A stretch of DNA of 56,812 nt from positions 1-56,812 of the forward strand of contig NZ_JARBEA010000011.1 in assembly GCF_028863945.1 (NCBI RefSeq), written 5' to 3'. Positions within the stretch are counted from its first letter, which is position 1. The number at the start of each line of letters is the position of its first letter. The notes under the pieces are model-generated. The model was not told the DNA's origin and searched no databases. It saw nothing but the letters and a program-made list of their open reading frames with translations. The DNA is from Jeotgalibaca caeni. Lineage in GTDB: Bacteria; Bacillota; Bacilli; Lactobacillales; Aerococcaceae. The translations under genes were made by a program, and so were the position numbers. Positions 16,130 through 25,413 of this stretch are shown in pieces.

Positions 16130-17347
16130 ATGGAACAACAAAGAAAAGTCAGTCGTACAGCACCGACTAATTTCAAGGACATAACTCTGAAAAAAGTAAA
16201 TTACCAAACGATGGTCCTTACAGGTGCGACAAGTGGAATTGGACTCGTGACTGCACGGATGGCAGCAGCGAAAGGTACGAAGTTAGTATTGGTTGCTCGA
16301 AACGAAGAAGCCCTTAAACAATTAACCGAAGAAATAACAGCCAAAGGAACCCAAGCAGTATACGTAAAAGCAGATGTTTCCAAGGAAGAAGATATTCAGA
16401 AAATCGTTGAGACAGCGATTCGAACGTTTGGAGGCTTCGATACATGGGTGAACAATGCCTCCGTTACTATTTATGGTCACATTACGGATATCCCAGTCGA
16501 AGATATGCGCCAACTCTTTGAAATCAACTATTGGGGTGTGGTCTACGGTTCTTTGGCAGCTGTTCATCATTTTAAGGAAAAAGGAAGTCCCGGCGCGCTG
16601 ATAAATGTGGGCAGCGTAATAGGGAATCGCGGCACTCCGATCCAGTCGGTATATTCTTCTAGTAAATTTGCTGTTCACAGTTTTACAGATGGATTGCGGA
16701 TGGAATTAGAAAAAGAACAGGTGCCTATTTCAGTTTCCCAAATTCACCCTGCAAAAATCAATACTCCTTATACGGATCATGCCACCAGCTATATCGATCA
16801 CCATCCATCGCATCAAGCAATGATGTATCCGCCAGAGAGTGTGGCCGAAGCGATTCTCTTTGCAGCTGAAAAACCAGTGCGAGATATGTATGTAGGCACT
16901 CACTCAAAAGTCATGGCCTTGTTGGGTACCTTAGCTCCTCGGTTTACGGACCGTTATATGGAAAAACTCTTCTATCCAGAATTGTACGATCCACATCGGG
17001 TAGCGAAAGAACCATCAGCTGGAAACCTCTATGAATCAAAAACAGATCTAAGCGAGAGAGGTTCGAACATTGGCTGGGAAAGAAAAACAAGCTGGATGGT
17101 AAAGGCGAAAAAATATCCAACCCTCACGAAAGCAGCGGTATTAGGGGTTGGCTTGGCAGCACTAGCCTACTATGCCTACCAAAATGATGAATGGGAGCTA
17201 GAGAAGAAGATGAAACATGCGAAGAAAAAACTGAAAAAGAAAGAATTAATGAAACTAAAAGACTTAGAAATGAATCGGTTGAAAAATTTGGACATTGGCC
17301 AAGCGAAGGCAATCGAAATGGCTAAAGTCAAAAAAATGCTCCATTAA
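16130..17347 (+). CDS. Short-chain dehydrogenase with hydrophobic, Lys-rich C-terminal tail
   Basis: Residues 25-260 are a classical SDR: TGATSGIGL binds the nucleotide, VNNAS follows, the catalytic Ser is in INVGSVIGN and YSSSKFA gives Tyr and Lys. The usual SDR ends near 250-300 residues; this one has 405. After a linker, a hydrophobic stretch AAVLGVGLAALAYYAY (about 343-358) is followed by a tail very rich in Lys and Met (KKLKKKELMKLKDLEMNRLK). That suggests the enzyme is tethered to the membrane with the basic tail on the inside (inference). ATG 16130 fits GAGGAGG better than 16124. It starts a group with ppk2 and yqeY. Confidence 0.82.
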   Translation: MEQQRKVSRTAPTNFKDITLKKVNYQTMVLTGATSGIGLVTARMAAAKGTKLVLVARNEEALKQLTEEITAKGTQAVYVKADVSKEEDIQKIVETAIRTFGGFDTWVNNASVTIYGHITDIPVEDMRQLFEINYWGVVYGSLAAVHHFKEKGSPGALINVGSVIGNRGTPIQSVYSSSKFAVHSFTDGLRMELEKEQVPISVSQIHPAKINTPYTDHATSYIDHHPSHQAMMYPPESVAEAILFAAEKPVRDMYVGTHSKVMALLGTLAPRFTDRYMEKLFYPELYDPHRVAKEPSAGNLYESKTDLSERGSNIGWERKTSWMVKAKKYPTLTKAAVLGVGLAALAYYAYQNDEWELEKKMKHAKKKLKKKELMKLKDLEMNRLKNLDIGQAKAIEMAKVKKMLH

Positions 17348-17359
17348 GGAGGCACGCTC

Positions 17360-18223
17360 GTGAATCTTGATCAATATAAGGTTTCACCAGAAAAGAAAAT
17401 CAAGCTCGATGAACTGAATCAATGGGAAGAAACAGGGATATCAGAGGAAGAAGTAAAAGAGAAACTGATACCTGAAAGTGTTGAGAAGTTACGCACACTT
17501 CAAACAAAACTACTCGCTGAAGAAAAGAATGGTATTCTAGTAGTGCTCCAAGCCATTGATGCTGCTGGAAAGGATGAGATTATTACCTTTATCTTTTCCC
17601 ACCTCATGCCGCAAGCACTGAAAGTTACTTCTGTTAAGAAACCAACAGATAAAGAAGCTAAACATGATGTATTGTGGCGTGTTCATGATGGGCTACCGGA
17701 ACGAGGGCAGATCGCCATTTTGAACCGCTCCTACTATGAAGATTTGATTGCGCCGATTGTGAAGGGCGAGGATCAAGGTGTTCCAATGCCTATCTCTATT
17801 GAAGAAGGGGAGACACCTTGGGAAACACGGTGCCGACATATTAACAATTTTGAACGGTATTTAGTAGAAAGCGGCTTTCCCGTGGTAAAGATTTTCTTAT
17901 CCGTTTCAAAAGAAGAACAACGGAAACGCCTCTTAGAGCGAATGAAGGAACCAAGCAAACATTGGGAATTTTCTTTCAGCGATCTGGAGGACCGTGACCA
18001 GTGGAGTCGCTATCAGGAAGCGTTCGAGAAAGTGCTCAACCATACATCTACTTCCTATGCACCGTGGTATACTCTGCCAGCCGACAATGATTGGTATAGT
18101 CGCTTCGTTGCATCGGAAATCGTAATTAACACATTAGAGTCCCTACAACCCGTATATCCAGTAATGGACGGGGAAGAAAAAGAGGACTTGGAAAAAGCTA
18201 TTGAAAAGTTAGAAAATGAATAG
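17360..18223 (+). CDS. Polyphosphate kinase 2 family protein
   Basis: PPK2 enzymes move phosphate between polyphosphate and nucleotides. The Walker-type loop is LQAIDAAGKDEII (about residues 64-76), the lid region NRSYYEDLIAPIV contains the conserved Tyr-Tyr-Glu-Asp, and NNFERYLVESG and FLSVSKEEQRKRL follow as in the family. At 287 residues it is a one-domain PPK2. A GTG start follows AAGGAGGCACGCTC. Whether it makes NDP/NTP from polyphosphate or stores polyphosphate cannot be told from sequence. It lies 12 bases after the SDR gene. Confidence 0.88.
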   Translation: MNLDQYKVSPEKKIKLDELNQWEETGISEEEVKEKLIPESVEKLRTLQTKLLAEEKNGILVVLQAIDAAGKDEIITFIFSHLMPQALKVTSVKKPTDKEAKHDVLWRVHDGLPERGQIAILNRSYYEDLIAPIVKGEDQGVPMPISIEEGETPWETRCRHINNFERYLVESGFPVVKIFLSVSKEEQRKRLLERMKEPSKHWEFSFSDLEDRDQWSRYQEAFEKVLNHTSTSYAPWYTLPADNDWYSRFVASEIVINTLESLQPVYPVMDGEEKEDLEKAIEKLENE

Positions 18224-18263
18224 GAACATCCTTCAATGAGGATGAAGGAAGGAGCCAAGTGAC

Positions 18264-18695
18264 ATGACACTGAAAGAACAAATTAACAAAGATTTTATTC
18301 AAGCACGGAAGGAAAAAGACATTCTACGGTCAAACGTTTTACGGATAATCAAGGCTCATTTCGATGCATTTAAGATTGACAACGGCCGTGATATGGATGA
18401 GAAAGAAGCCATCAACTACTTGTTGAAAGAACAAAAGCAGACCGAAGAGGCGATGACTTTTGCCAAAGATGCCAACCGTGCGGATTTGGTAGAAGAAAAT
18501 GAAATGAAATTACATATTATCAGCTCCTACCTGCCAGAAATGATGGATGAAGCAGCCATACGCACCCATTTAGTTGAAATAGGTATTCCACAAATGGACA
18601 TGAAAGATGCAATGAAAAAGGCTATGGCCGAATTAGATGGAAAAGCTGAAAAGAAAACTGTTTCCAAAGTAGTAAAAGAACTATTAGGTAAATAA
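18264..18695 (+). CDS. GatB/YqeY domain protein
   Basis: A 143-residue stand-alone YqeY protein, related to the tail domain of the GatB amidotransferase subunit that touches tRNA. The opening MTLKEQINKDFIQARKEKD, the IISSYLPEMMDEAAI block and the C-terminal DGKAEKKTVSKVVKELL are diagnostic. Its role is not settled; the tRNA-binding parentage suggests a link to translation. GAAGGAAGGAG lies upstream of ATG 18264. Confidence 0.9.
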   Translation: MTLKEQINKDFIQARKEKDILRSNVLRIIKAHFDAFKIDNGRDMDEKEAINYLLKEQKQTEEAMTFAKDANRADLVEENEMKLHIISSYLPEMMDEAAIRTHLVEIGIPQMDMKDAMKKAMAELDGKAEKKTVSKVVKELLGK

Positions 18696-18704
18696 AGTGG
18701 AAGG

Positions 18705-18752
18705 AACAACCCGATCTCTTGCTCATAAAAGATGAATTCGGGTTGTTTTTTT
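18705..18752 (+). terminator. Terminator after yqeY
   Basis: AACAACCCGA (18705-18714) pairs perfectly with TCGGGTTGTT (18738-18747) and is followed by TTTTT. Confidence 0.8.
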
Positions 18753-18848
18753 GTATTATCTTTTCATAAAATTCCATAAACTCTAGACATTTGAACCACA
18801 AAACCGTTATAGTGGGAAAATGGAAACTAAGAGAAAGTGGTGAAGGGA

Positions 18849-19868
18849 TTGATTAGAAAAGCAACTGTAAAAGACCTTGCAGCTCAAAAAGAAATTATTG
18901 CTGAAGGAAAAGCTACAATAAAAGAATTAGGAATAAACATGTGGACGGGCGACTATCCCGGTGAAGAAGTCCTATTAGAAGATATTGGAAAAGGGAATGC
19001 CTATGTATACTGTCAAGATGGCAAGGTAGTAGCAATTTTCACCCTAGACTTTATAGTAGACCCTGTGTATGAAAAGATTGAGAATGGAGCTTGGTTATGT
19101 GATCAGCCGTATAGCATACTAAGACGTCTTGCTGTTTCAGGTACGATGCGCGGGCAAAATATTACTGGGAAAATCATTCAGACAATTGGAATCTATAGCA
19201 TGGCTATGGGATATCCAAGCTTACGGCTGGACACCCATCCAGCTAACGTGAGCATGAAGCGCGCATTGGAAAAAAATGGGTTCCAATATACCGGGGAGCT
19301 CAATACCGATCAAACGTGGCATGCTTATGAAAAAGTTTTACTTGCAGAACCAACCCGAATTCAACCAGCAACAGTAGCTGATATTCCAAATATGATGCGA
19401 ATCATTAATTACGCAAAAGCAAACTTAAAAGCAATGGGATTGGATCAGTGGCAGAGAGGTTACCCAGATGAAGCTGTACTAGAAGCGGATATTGCCAAAA
19501 AGGACAGCTATCTTTATTTTGAAGAAGGACAACTTGTTGCCGTATTTGCCTTGATTTATGGGGACGATCCGTTCTATCACGTAATAGAAAATGGAGCTTG
19601 GCTGACGAATCTTCCTTATAGCGCGATTCACCGTGTAGCGGTAGCAGAGGAAGTGTTAGGGACAGGTGTAATGGGTCGTATTTTTCAGCATAGTGAACTC
19701 TTAACCTCAATGAATGGATACAGCAGCATTCGCGTTGATACCCATCCGGGCAATCAACCGATGCAACGGGCAATCACAAAGAGCGGCTTCACTTATTGCG
19801 GTACTGTTTACGTAGCAGAAGGTGGCGTTCGCTTGGCGTATGAGAAGCCACTTGAAGCAGATTGTTAA
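18849..19868 (+). CDS. Tandem GNAT acetyltransferase (two fused copies)
   Basis: Two GNAT domains of about 165 residues each sit head to tail. They are clearly copies: IENGAWLCDQPYSILRRLAV matches IENGAWLTNLPYSAIHRVAV, and LRLDTHPANVSMKRALEKNGF matches IRVDTHPGNQPMQRAITKSGF. The acetyl-CoA loop is RGQNITGKI in the first and LGTGVMGRI in the second. The substrate is unknown. The start is probably TTG 18849, with AAGTGGTGA acting as the ribosome site; GTG 18837 and 18840 are alternatives. The gene stands between a terminator and the EIIC gene. Confidence 0.85.
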   Translation: MIRKATVKDLAAQKEIIAEGKATIKELGINMWTGDYPGEEVLLEDIGKGNAYVYCQDGKVVAIFTLDFIVDPVYEKIENGAWLCDQPYSILRRLAVSGTMRGQNITGKIIQTIGIYSMAMGYPSLRLDTHPANVSMKRALEKNGFQYTGELNTDQTWHAYEKVLLAEPTRIQPATVADIPNMMRIINYAKANLKAMGLDQWQRGYPDEAVLEADIAKKDSYLYFEEGQLVAVFALIYGDDPFYHVIENGAWLTNLPYSAIHRVAVAEEVLGTGVMGRIFQHSELLTSMNGYSSIRVDTHPGNQPMQRAITKSGFTYCGTVYVAEGGVRLAYEKPLEADC

Positions 19869-19931
19869 GCTAAACGTTATAGAACGGCTATATTGAGAGT
19901 ATAGAAAACAGTTTAAGAAGGACGTGAAGAA

Positions 19932-21062
19932 ATGGAAAACAAAGTGGCAGAGAAACCATCCATTTTGGACCGAATACTGGATGGTTTGCGAGACATTTTT
20001 GCTCCCAACTTAATTGCGCTTAGTGCTGCCGGTATTCTTCAAGGATTAGTCATACTCTTGCATACCTTTGGAGTAATCCAGTATGATACAGCGGAAGATT
20101 TCATTTTAACTCGTATTTCGGATGCTATTTTTTACTTTCTACCCGTTCTATTAGCAAACTCTTCGGCAAAAGTATTTAAGACCAATTCCATCTTAGCGAT
20201 GGCGGTCGCTTTGTTTCTTCTCCATCCAGACGTTGTGGAATCGATGGATTATGCAAGCTCGGCTGATTTTTTTGGGATTCCACTCATACCAGGAACCTAT
20301 ACCAATAGTGTAATTCCTATTATATTAATCGTATGGGCACAAAGTTATATCGAACGTTTTGTGGTTCGTATTTTGCCGAATTTGATTCGAGGGGTATTTA
20401 TGCCCGTTTTAGTATTGGCCTTCACTGCGATTGTCGGTATCGTACTGCTAGGCCCGATTGGAACCTTTCTAGGTGACTTGATGGGCGCAGGAATCGGCTG
20501 GTTGAATCAGTATGCCAATTGGCTTGTTACAACGATCCTTGGAGCTTTCGGCTTATTTGTAGTAATGGCAGGCGGACACTATTCTTTATTCCCCATTGTC
20601 ACCCAAACATTGGCGCAAGATGGGTATGAATCTTTCTTGACTCCGGGACTATTGCCCTCGAATTTGGCGTTGGCTGGAGCAGTCGCGGCTGTTATTTTGA
20701 AAACAAAAAATGAAAAGTACCGAGCGTATTCGGTGTCCGCAACGGTGACGGCTATGTTGGGCGTCTCTCAACCAGCTCTGTACGGAGTTGCCTTACCGAT
20801 GAAAAAGGTATTGATTGCCTCCATGATTGGCGGCGGAATCGGCGGTTTGTACGCCGGACTGGTTGGGTTTGTCTCCTATGCCTTCGCTATTCCAGGAATT
20901 GCAGCTCTACCTGCATTCATCGCAACTGACAGCTCATTTGGGAGTTTGCTGAACGGCGTCATTATTATGGTAGGATCCTTCTTGATTAGCTTCGCAATTG
21001 TATTTTTCACACCATATAAAGAATTACCAAAAGAACAAATTGAACAGTTGACCGCTGAATAA
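19932..21062 (+). CDS. Lone PTS EIIC-like permease with GVSQP variant motif
   Basis: A 376-residue membrane protein of the glucose/beta-glucoside EIIC superfamily with about ten hydrophobic segments. AGGHYSLFP (His216) is the conserved His region. The sugar-site motif usually written GITEP reads GVSQP (Gln280), so the conserved Glu is lost. There is no EIIA or EIIB domain and none is encoded beside it. It resembles the second EIIC at 34145, which has the same Glu-to-Gln change. Without EIIB it cannot carry out normal phosphorylating transport unless a partner is supplied elsewhere; a facilitator or sensor role is possible. Confidence 0.82.
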   Translation: MENKVAEKPSILDRILDGLRDIFAPNLIALSAAGILQGLVILLHTFGVIQYDTAEDFILTRISDAIFYFLPVLLANSSAKVFKTNSILAMAVALFLLHPDVVESMDYASSADFFGIPLIPGTYTNSVIPIILIVWAQSYIERFVVRILPNLIRGVFMPVLVLAFTAIVGIVLLGPIGTFLGDLMGAGIGWLNQYANWLVTTILGAFGLFVVMAGGHYSLFPIVTQTLAQDGYESFLTPGLLPSNLALAGAVAAVILKTKNEKYRAYSVSATVTAMLGVSQPALYGVALPMKKVLIASMIGGGIGGLYAGLVGFVSYAFAIPGIAALPAFIATDSSFGSLLNGVIIMVGSFLISFAIVFFTPYKELPKEQIEQLTAE

Positions 21063-21070
21063 ATTGCATC

Positions 21071-21101
21071 AAGAGACAGTAGTAAGCTTCTGCCTCTTTT
21101 G
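21071..21101 (+). terminator. Terminator after the EIIC gene
   Basis: AAGAGACAG and CTGCCTCTT form a 9-bp stem with one mismatch followed by TTGC. A possible promoter (TTCTGC, 16 bases, TATAAT at 21110-21115) for the helicase gene overlaps it. Confidence 0.5.
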
Positions 21102-21147
21102 CTTTGTGGTATAATTTAGGGAACAAAAGGTTTGGAGTGAGTAGAGT

Positions 21148-24100
21148 TTGGAATGGAATATACTAGACGACGAGATGATAAGAGAAGAAGTGTGGAAAGA
21201 CTCGACCTTTCAAAAGGGGAGAACTCTCCTTCGGAACAAACATGTAGAGCTGAAAGAAATCACCGAGTTGAAAGACGATCATTTAAAAGTTTCCGCCAAC
21301 GTAAATGGGACAGAGCGTTACAAGGTCAATCTGGAAATCAATGACTGGGTGGATTATGACTGTACTTGTCCTGCTTACAAGTCTTTTTCAGGTGCCTGTA
21401 AACATGTGGTAGCGGTCATGCTTGCGTATAACGATCGTGCTATGGAACATAACGAAAACCAACTACTTTCTTATCTGGCCTCTGCTGAAAAACCAAAAGA
21501 GTATCATGCGGCTATGTATATGATGAATCAAATGGCTGATTTTCTTGATGCCGATACTGGATTCCGCGGACGTAAAAAACTGAAGGTCGAGTATCATTTT
21601 GCGTTTGAATCTTGGGACCGAGATGATGCGAGTTCAATCAGAGTAAAAGTAGGGACAGAAAAACTCTATCAAATGAAGGATATTGTCTCAAATGCGCAGG
21701 CATTGTTGTATGAACGGCCTGTGGAATTTGGTAAGCATTTTGTCTATGATCCAGCCGACCACTATATTAGTACAAAAGACCGTGACATGTTGCGTTTTCT
21801 GGTAGAGATTAACAATTATCGTTTCCAATCAAATAGTTATTACTCTTACCGTTCCGGCAATAGAACAGAAGTTGAGATTCCGCCGGTATTGATAAAGGAT
21901 GTAATCAAAAAATTAATCCATAACGAATATTATCGAATCAAACTGAATCATCGAGATCACGATTCTCGCCATATTGCTGATCCTCTCATCTTTGAAGAAG
22001 GAGAGAGCTTACTGCCTGTACCTTTTGAGATTGCGCCTGTTGAAGGCCAACCTGAACAGTACTATTTTTCTTTGGATCGTACTGAGGGAGAACAAGATCA
22101 GTTTTTGCTTTATGAAAATGCGAAGATACTGGTGAAAGAGAATGAGATCTACTTTTTAACGGATGAAGAAATTCGCATCTTAAGTATTTTATTTATGGCT
22201 ATTAATGAGCGCCAAGGGAACCAGGTGTTAGTGCCGAAATCGATGATGAAGGACTTTTTAATTAATGCGTTACCTTCTATCAAAAAACGTTTCCCAGTAA
22301 AAATTGATAATCAAGTGAAAAAGGAATACCATAAAGAACCGCTCGTTTCAAAAATGTACATAGATTACATCGATCATCGCCTATGGATGGATGTCGAATT
22401 CCATTACGGTGGTCAATTCTATCACCCCCTTCTATCTCATGGCGATAGTGATGAACTTCCAGAGACGATGCTTTTGGATCTAGAAAAAGAGGGAGAAATC
22501 CTGAACTTTATTTATGATTTTGAGTTTCCTTTTATTATGGAAGAAAAAGGACTCGTTTTAGAAGATGAAGAAGAAATCTATCGCTTCTTATTTGATGCTT
22601 TACCAGAACTTGGTCAGCGAATGGAAGTATATACAACGTCTAACTTGAATCAAATAATTTATCATCCGCCGCAACATCCGCGATTAGTAGTGGATATGGA
22701 TCAAAAGAGCAACTTGCTCCATATCACGTTTGATATTGAGGGCATCGAGGAAAAAGACCTCAAACAGATTATGCAAGACTTGGCTTCACAGAAGAAATTC
22801 CGTCGTTTATCAAATGGAAAACTGATTAACTTGCAAGATCAAGCCTTTCAGGAATACCACCGTACGTTAACCAAGATGGAAGTCCCGATTAAAGAGATGA
22901 AGCGTGAAATGGAACTTCCTTTACATCGTTTGTTTGCGTTAGATGAAGAAATGCTCAAACGAGCCGAATTAGAAAATCCCGTGCGTAATTTCTTGAACCG
23001 CTTGGGCCAAGTCGAACCAAAAAAATATCCACTTCCCAAAGCATTAGAAGCCAACTTGCGTCCTTATCAAGTAGAAGGATATCAATGGTTGAAAATGATG
23101 GATGAATTCAAATTTGGCGGTATTCTAGCAGATGATATGGGGCTGGGGAAAACCGTGCAGGCACTTGCTTTCATTGCATCTGTATTGGAAGAACAAACCA
23201 AACCGATTTTAGTCATCTGTCCGTCTAGTGTCTTGTATAACTGGCAAAAGGAAAGTAAACAGTTTATTCCAAGCGTGAAAACCATATTGATTACCGGAAC
23301 CAAAGAGGAACGTCAAGCGGCTATTCAAGAAGCTAAAGACCAATCCATTCCAGTCTGGATTACTTCCTATCCGGTACTGATTCGAGACAGTGAGTGGTAT
23401 GAAGATGTAGAATTTCGAACCATCATTTTGGATGAAGCGCAAATCGTTAAAAATATCGTAGCCAAAACAACCAAAGCAGCGCGTCTTCTAAAGGCAGAAA
23501 ATAAATTCGCGCTTAGTGGAACGCCTTTAGAGAATCAACTTGGCGAATTATATTCCATCTTCTCCATTGCTGTACCAGGGTTGTTTACTTCCCAAAAAGG
23601 TTTCAAGAAAATGGATGTCCAACAGATTAACCGTAAAATTCGGCCCTTTGTCCTTCGACGTTTGAAGAAGGATGTGTTAAAAGACTTACCTGAGAAAGTT
23701 GAAAGTATTGAATACATCGATTTATCGCCTGAACAAAAGGCGATGTATGTTTCTCAACTTCGGTTGGTGCGGAATGAGACCAATGCACTGATCCAAGAAG
23801 GCAACTTAGAATCAAATCGGATTAAAGTATTGGCTGGTCTGACACGTTTACGCCAAATTTGTTGTGATCCACGTTTGGTTAATCCATCCTTCAAAGGAGA
23901 GTCAACCAAGTTGGAACGTCTGATGGAATACCTGGAAACCGCTCAAGAGAATGGGAAGCGTGTAGTATTATTTTCTCAGTTCACGCAAATGCTTGGTCTA
24001 ATCCAGGACCGACTGAAAAAAGAAGGACGAGATTACTTCTACCTGGACGGAAACACACCAAATCAAGATCGGTTGGCGTTGACCACTCGTTTTAACGAAG

Positions 24101-24414
24101 GAGAAAAGGATTTGTTTCTTATTTCCTTACGAGCTGGTGGAACGGGGCTGAACTTAACAGGGGGAGACACAGTAATTCTTTATGACAGCTGGTGGAATCC
24201 TGCCGTTGAGAGTCAGGCGACAGACCGTGTTCACCGCTTCGGACAGAAAAACATGGTGCAAGTGATTCGGATGATTTGTACCGGTACGATTGAGGAACGC
24301 ATCAATGAACTTCAAGGCCGTAAACGAGAATTAATTGATCAAGTTATCTCGGATGGTCAACAATCTCTAACCAGTTTGAGTAAAGAAGAGATCTTAGCGA
24401 TTTTAAGTGATTAA
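21148..24414 (+). CDS. SWIM zinc-finger SNF2-family helicase
   Basis: A 1088-residue Swi2/Snf2 ATPase that moves along duplex DNA, likely remodelling protein-DNA complexes or RNA polymerase. A SWIM metal site, CTCPAYKSFSGACKH, lies near residues 74-88. The C-terminal half holds GGILADDMGLGKTVQA (Walker A), ILDEAQIVKN (motif II), ALSGTPLENQLGELYSI (motif III), and then LRAGGTGLNLTGGDTVILYD and QATDRVHRFGQ (motifs V and VI). The start is a TTG with GGAGTGA upstream; no ATG fits better. It is monocistronic with a perfect terminator. Confidence 0.92.
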   Translation: MEWNILDDEMIREEVWKDSTFQKGRTLLRNKHVELKEITELKDDHLKVSANVNGTERYKVNLEINDWVDYDCTCPAYKSFSGACKHVVAVMLAYNDRAMEHNENQLLSYLASAEKPKEYHAAMYMMNQMADFLDADTGFRGRKKLKVEYHFAFESWDRDDASSIRVKVGTEKLYQMKDIVSNAQALLYERPVEFGKHFVYDPADHYISTKDRDMLRFLVEINNYRFQSNSYYSYRSGNRTEVEIPPVLIKDVIKKLIHNEYYRIKLNHRDHDSRHIADPLIFEEGESLLPVPFEIAPVEGQPEQYYFSLDRTEGEQDQFLLYENAKILVKENEIYFLTDEEIRILSILFMAINERQGNQVLVPKSMMKDFLINALPSIKKRFPVKIDNQVKKEYHKEPLVSKMYIDYIDHRLWMDVEFHYGGQFYHPLLSHGDSDELPETMLLDLEKEGEILNFIYDFEFPFIMEEKGLVLEDEEEIYRFLFDALPELGQRMEVYTTSNLNQIIYHPPQHPRLVVDMDQKSNLLHITFDIEGIEEKDLKQIMQDLASQKKFRRLSNGKLINLQDQAFQEYHRTLTKMEVPIKEMKREMELPLHRLFALDEEMLKRAELENPVRNFLNRLGQVEPKKYPLPKALEANLRPYQVEGYQWLKMMDEFKFGGILADDMGLGKTVQALAFIASVLEEQTKPILVICPSSVLYNWQKESKQFIPSVKTILITGTKEERQAAIQEAKDQSIPVWITSYPVLIRDSEWYEDVEFRTIILDEAQIVKNIVAKTTKAARLLKAENKFALSGTPLENQLGELYSIFSIAVPGLFTSQKGFKKMDVQQINRKIRPFVLRRLKKDVLKDLPEKVESIEYIDLSPEQKAMYVSQLRLVRNETNALIQEGNLESNRIKVLAGLTRLRQICCDPRLVNPSFKGESTKLERLMEYLETAQENGKRVVLFSQFTQMLGLIQDRLKKEGRDYFYLDGNTPNQDRLALTTRFNEGEKDLFLISLRAGGTGLNLTGGDTVILYDSWWNPAVESQATDRVHRFGQKNMVQVIRMICTGTIEERINELQGRKRELIDQVISDGQQSLTSLSKEEILAILSD

Positions 24415-24418
24415 CAGA

Positions 24419-24464
24419 AGAAGTGTCAAAACACAGGGCAGATGTGTTTTGACACTTCTTTTAT
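24419..24464 (+). terminator. Terminator after the SNF2 helicase gene
   Basis: A perfect 17-bp stem (24419-24435 with 24443-24459) with a 7-base loop, ending in TTCTTTTA. Confidence 0.85.
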
Positions 24465-24722
24465 TTGTATAGGTAGAGTGGGATATTCTCCAATATAACA
24501 GAGAAATAAAAGGGGAAACGTTAGTCAGATGAACAATTATAAAAGTGTTTTTTTTAAACGATAGTTTTAACCTATTTTTTTGTTTATACATAAGTTTAAT
24601 TAAGTATCACTTTGAGTTAATGAAAAACGCAAAAATATGCAAAAATGTTGTTAAATAAACAAAATGGTTAACAATATTTAAAAACTAAAGTTTAATATTT
24701 TTATTTTTCTACATTAAAACGT

Positions 24723-24751
24723 TTGACAAATGTTTATAAATCCAATATAGT
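24723..24751 (+). promoter_or_regulatory. Promoter of the SipW-type secreted protein pair
   Basis: TTGACA, exactly 17 bases, TATAGT, 50 bases before the ATG at 24802. The stretch 24465-24722 between the helicase terminator and this promoter is very AT-rich and contains no gene or known RNA that I can see; an upstream regulatory region is possible. Confidence 0.65.
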
Positions 24752-24801
24752 TGCTAATGGAAATGACGAATGGTACAAAAAACAAAAGGGGTATAAAAAA
24801 G

Positions 24802-25377
24802 ATGAAAAATAATAAGAAAAAATCTTTACCTTTACTATTGCTAGCGTTATTAATGATCAGTGTTGGTGCTTATGGAACTCGGGCTTATTTTTCGGATAGT
24901 GCAGTTGAAAAGGCTGATATTAAGTTAGTGTTAGGTGACTTAGATATTGAAAGTACATCTGATAAAGTTTGGACATATTCTGGAGTTAATAAAACAATAG
25001 GAACGAATGGTAAAACATTCGATGAAACAGCATCAAAAGAAATTAAGTATGTTCAACCTGGAGATGTTTTTAAAAGAGAATTTACTTTTGAAAATACTGG
25101 AACTTTGCATCAAATTGTAAGCACGAAAAATACGATCAAAAAGCTTGGAGATGAATTATTTACTGTAAATTTAACAGGAGAATTAGTAGATCATAAATCC
25201 ATCGAACTAGCACCACTAACTTCAACTACTGTTACAGTTGAGTTAATCGTAAATAATTTGGAAAATGAATATAATACCAAACAAGATACTGATGGGATTA
25301 TCGATTTGTTAGGTGAGTCTATAGCAGTAGATGCAGTTCAATTAACTCAACAATCATCTGATAGTCAGAATAATTAG
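24802..25377 (+). CDS. SipW-type (TasA/CalY-like) secreted protein
   Basis: The 191-residue product has the leader of proteins cut by the SipW signal peptidase: a Lys-rich start, a hydrophobic core LPLLLLALLMISVGAYG, then RAYFSDSA, as in TasA and camelysin. The following KADIKLVLGDLDIE and QPGDVFKREFTFENTG match the beta-sandwich of that family, in which subunits form surface fibres in bacilli. No LPXTG motif or membrane anchor is present at the C-terminus (it ends SDSQNN). AAAGGGG precedes ATG 24802. No sipW gene is in the window, so processing must rely on one elsewhere. Confidence 0.8.
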   Translation: MKNNKKKSLPLLLLALLMISVGAYGTRAYFSDSAVEKADIKLVLGDLDIESTSDKVWTYSGVNKTIGTNGKTFDETASKEIKYVQPGDVFKREFTFENTGTLHQIVSTKNTIKKLGDELFTVNLTGELVDHKSIELAPLTSTTVTVELIVNNLENEYNTKQDTDGIIDLLGESIAVDAVQLTQQSSDSQNN

Positions 25378-25413
25378 AAATTTATTAATATAAATTAGGA
25401 AGTGATAACAGTG

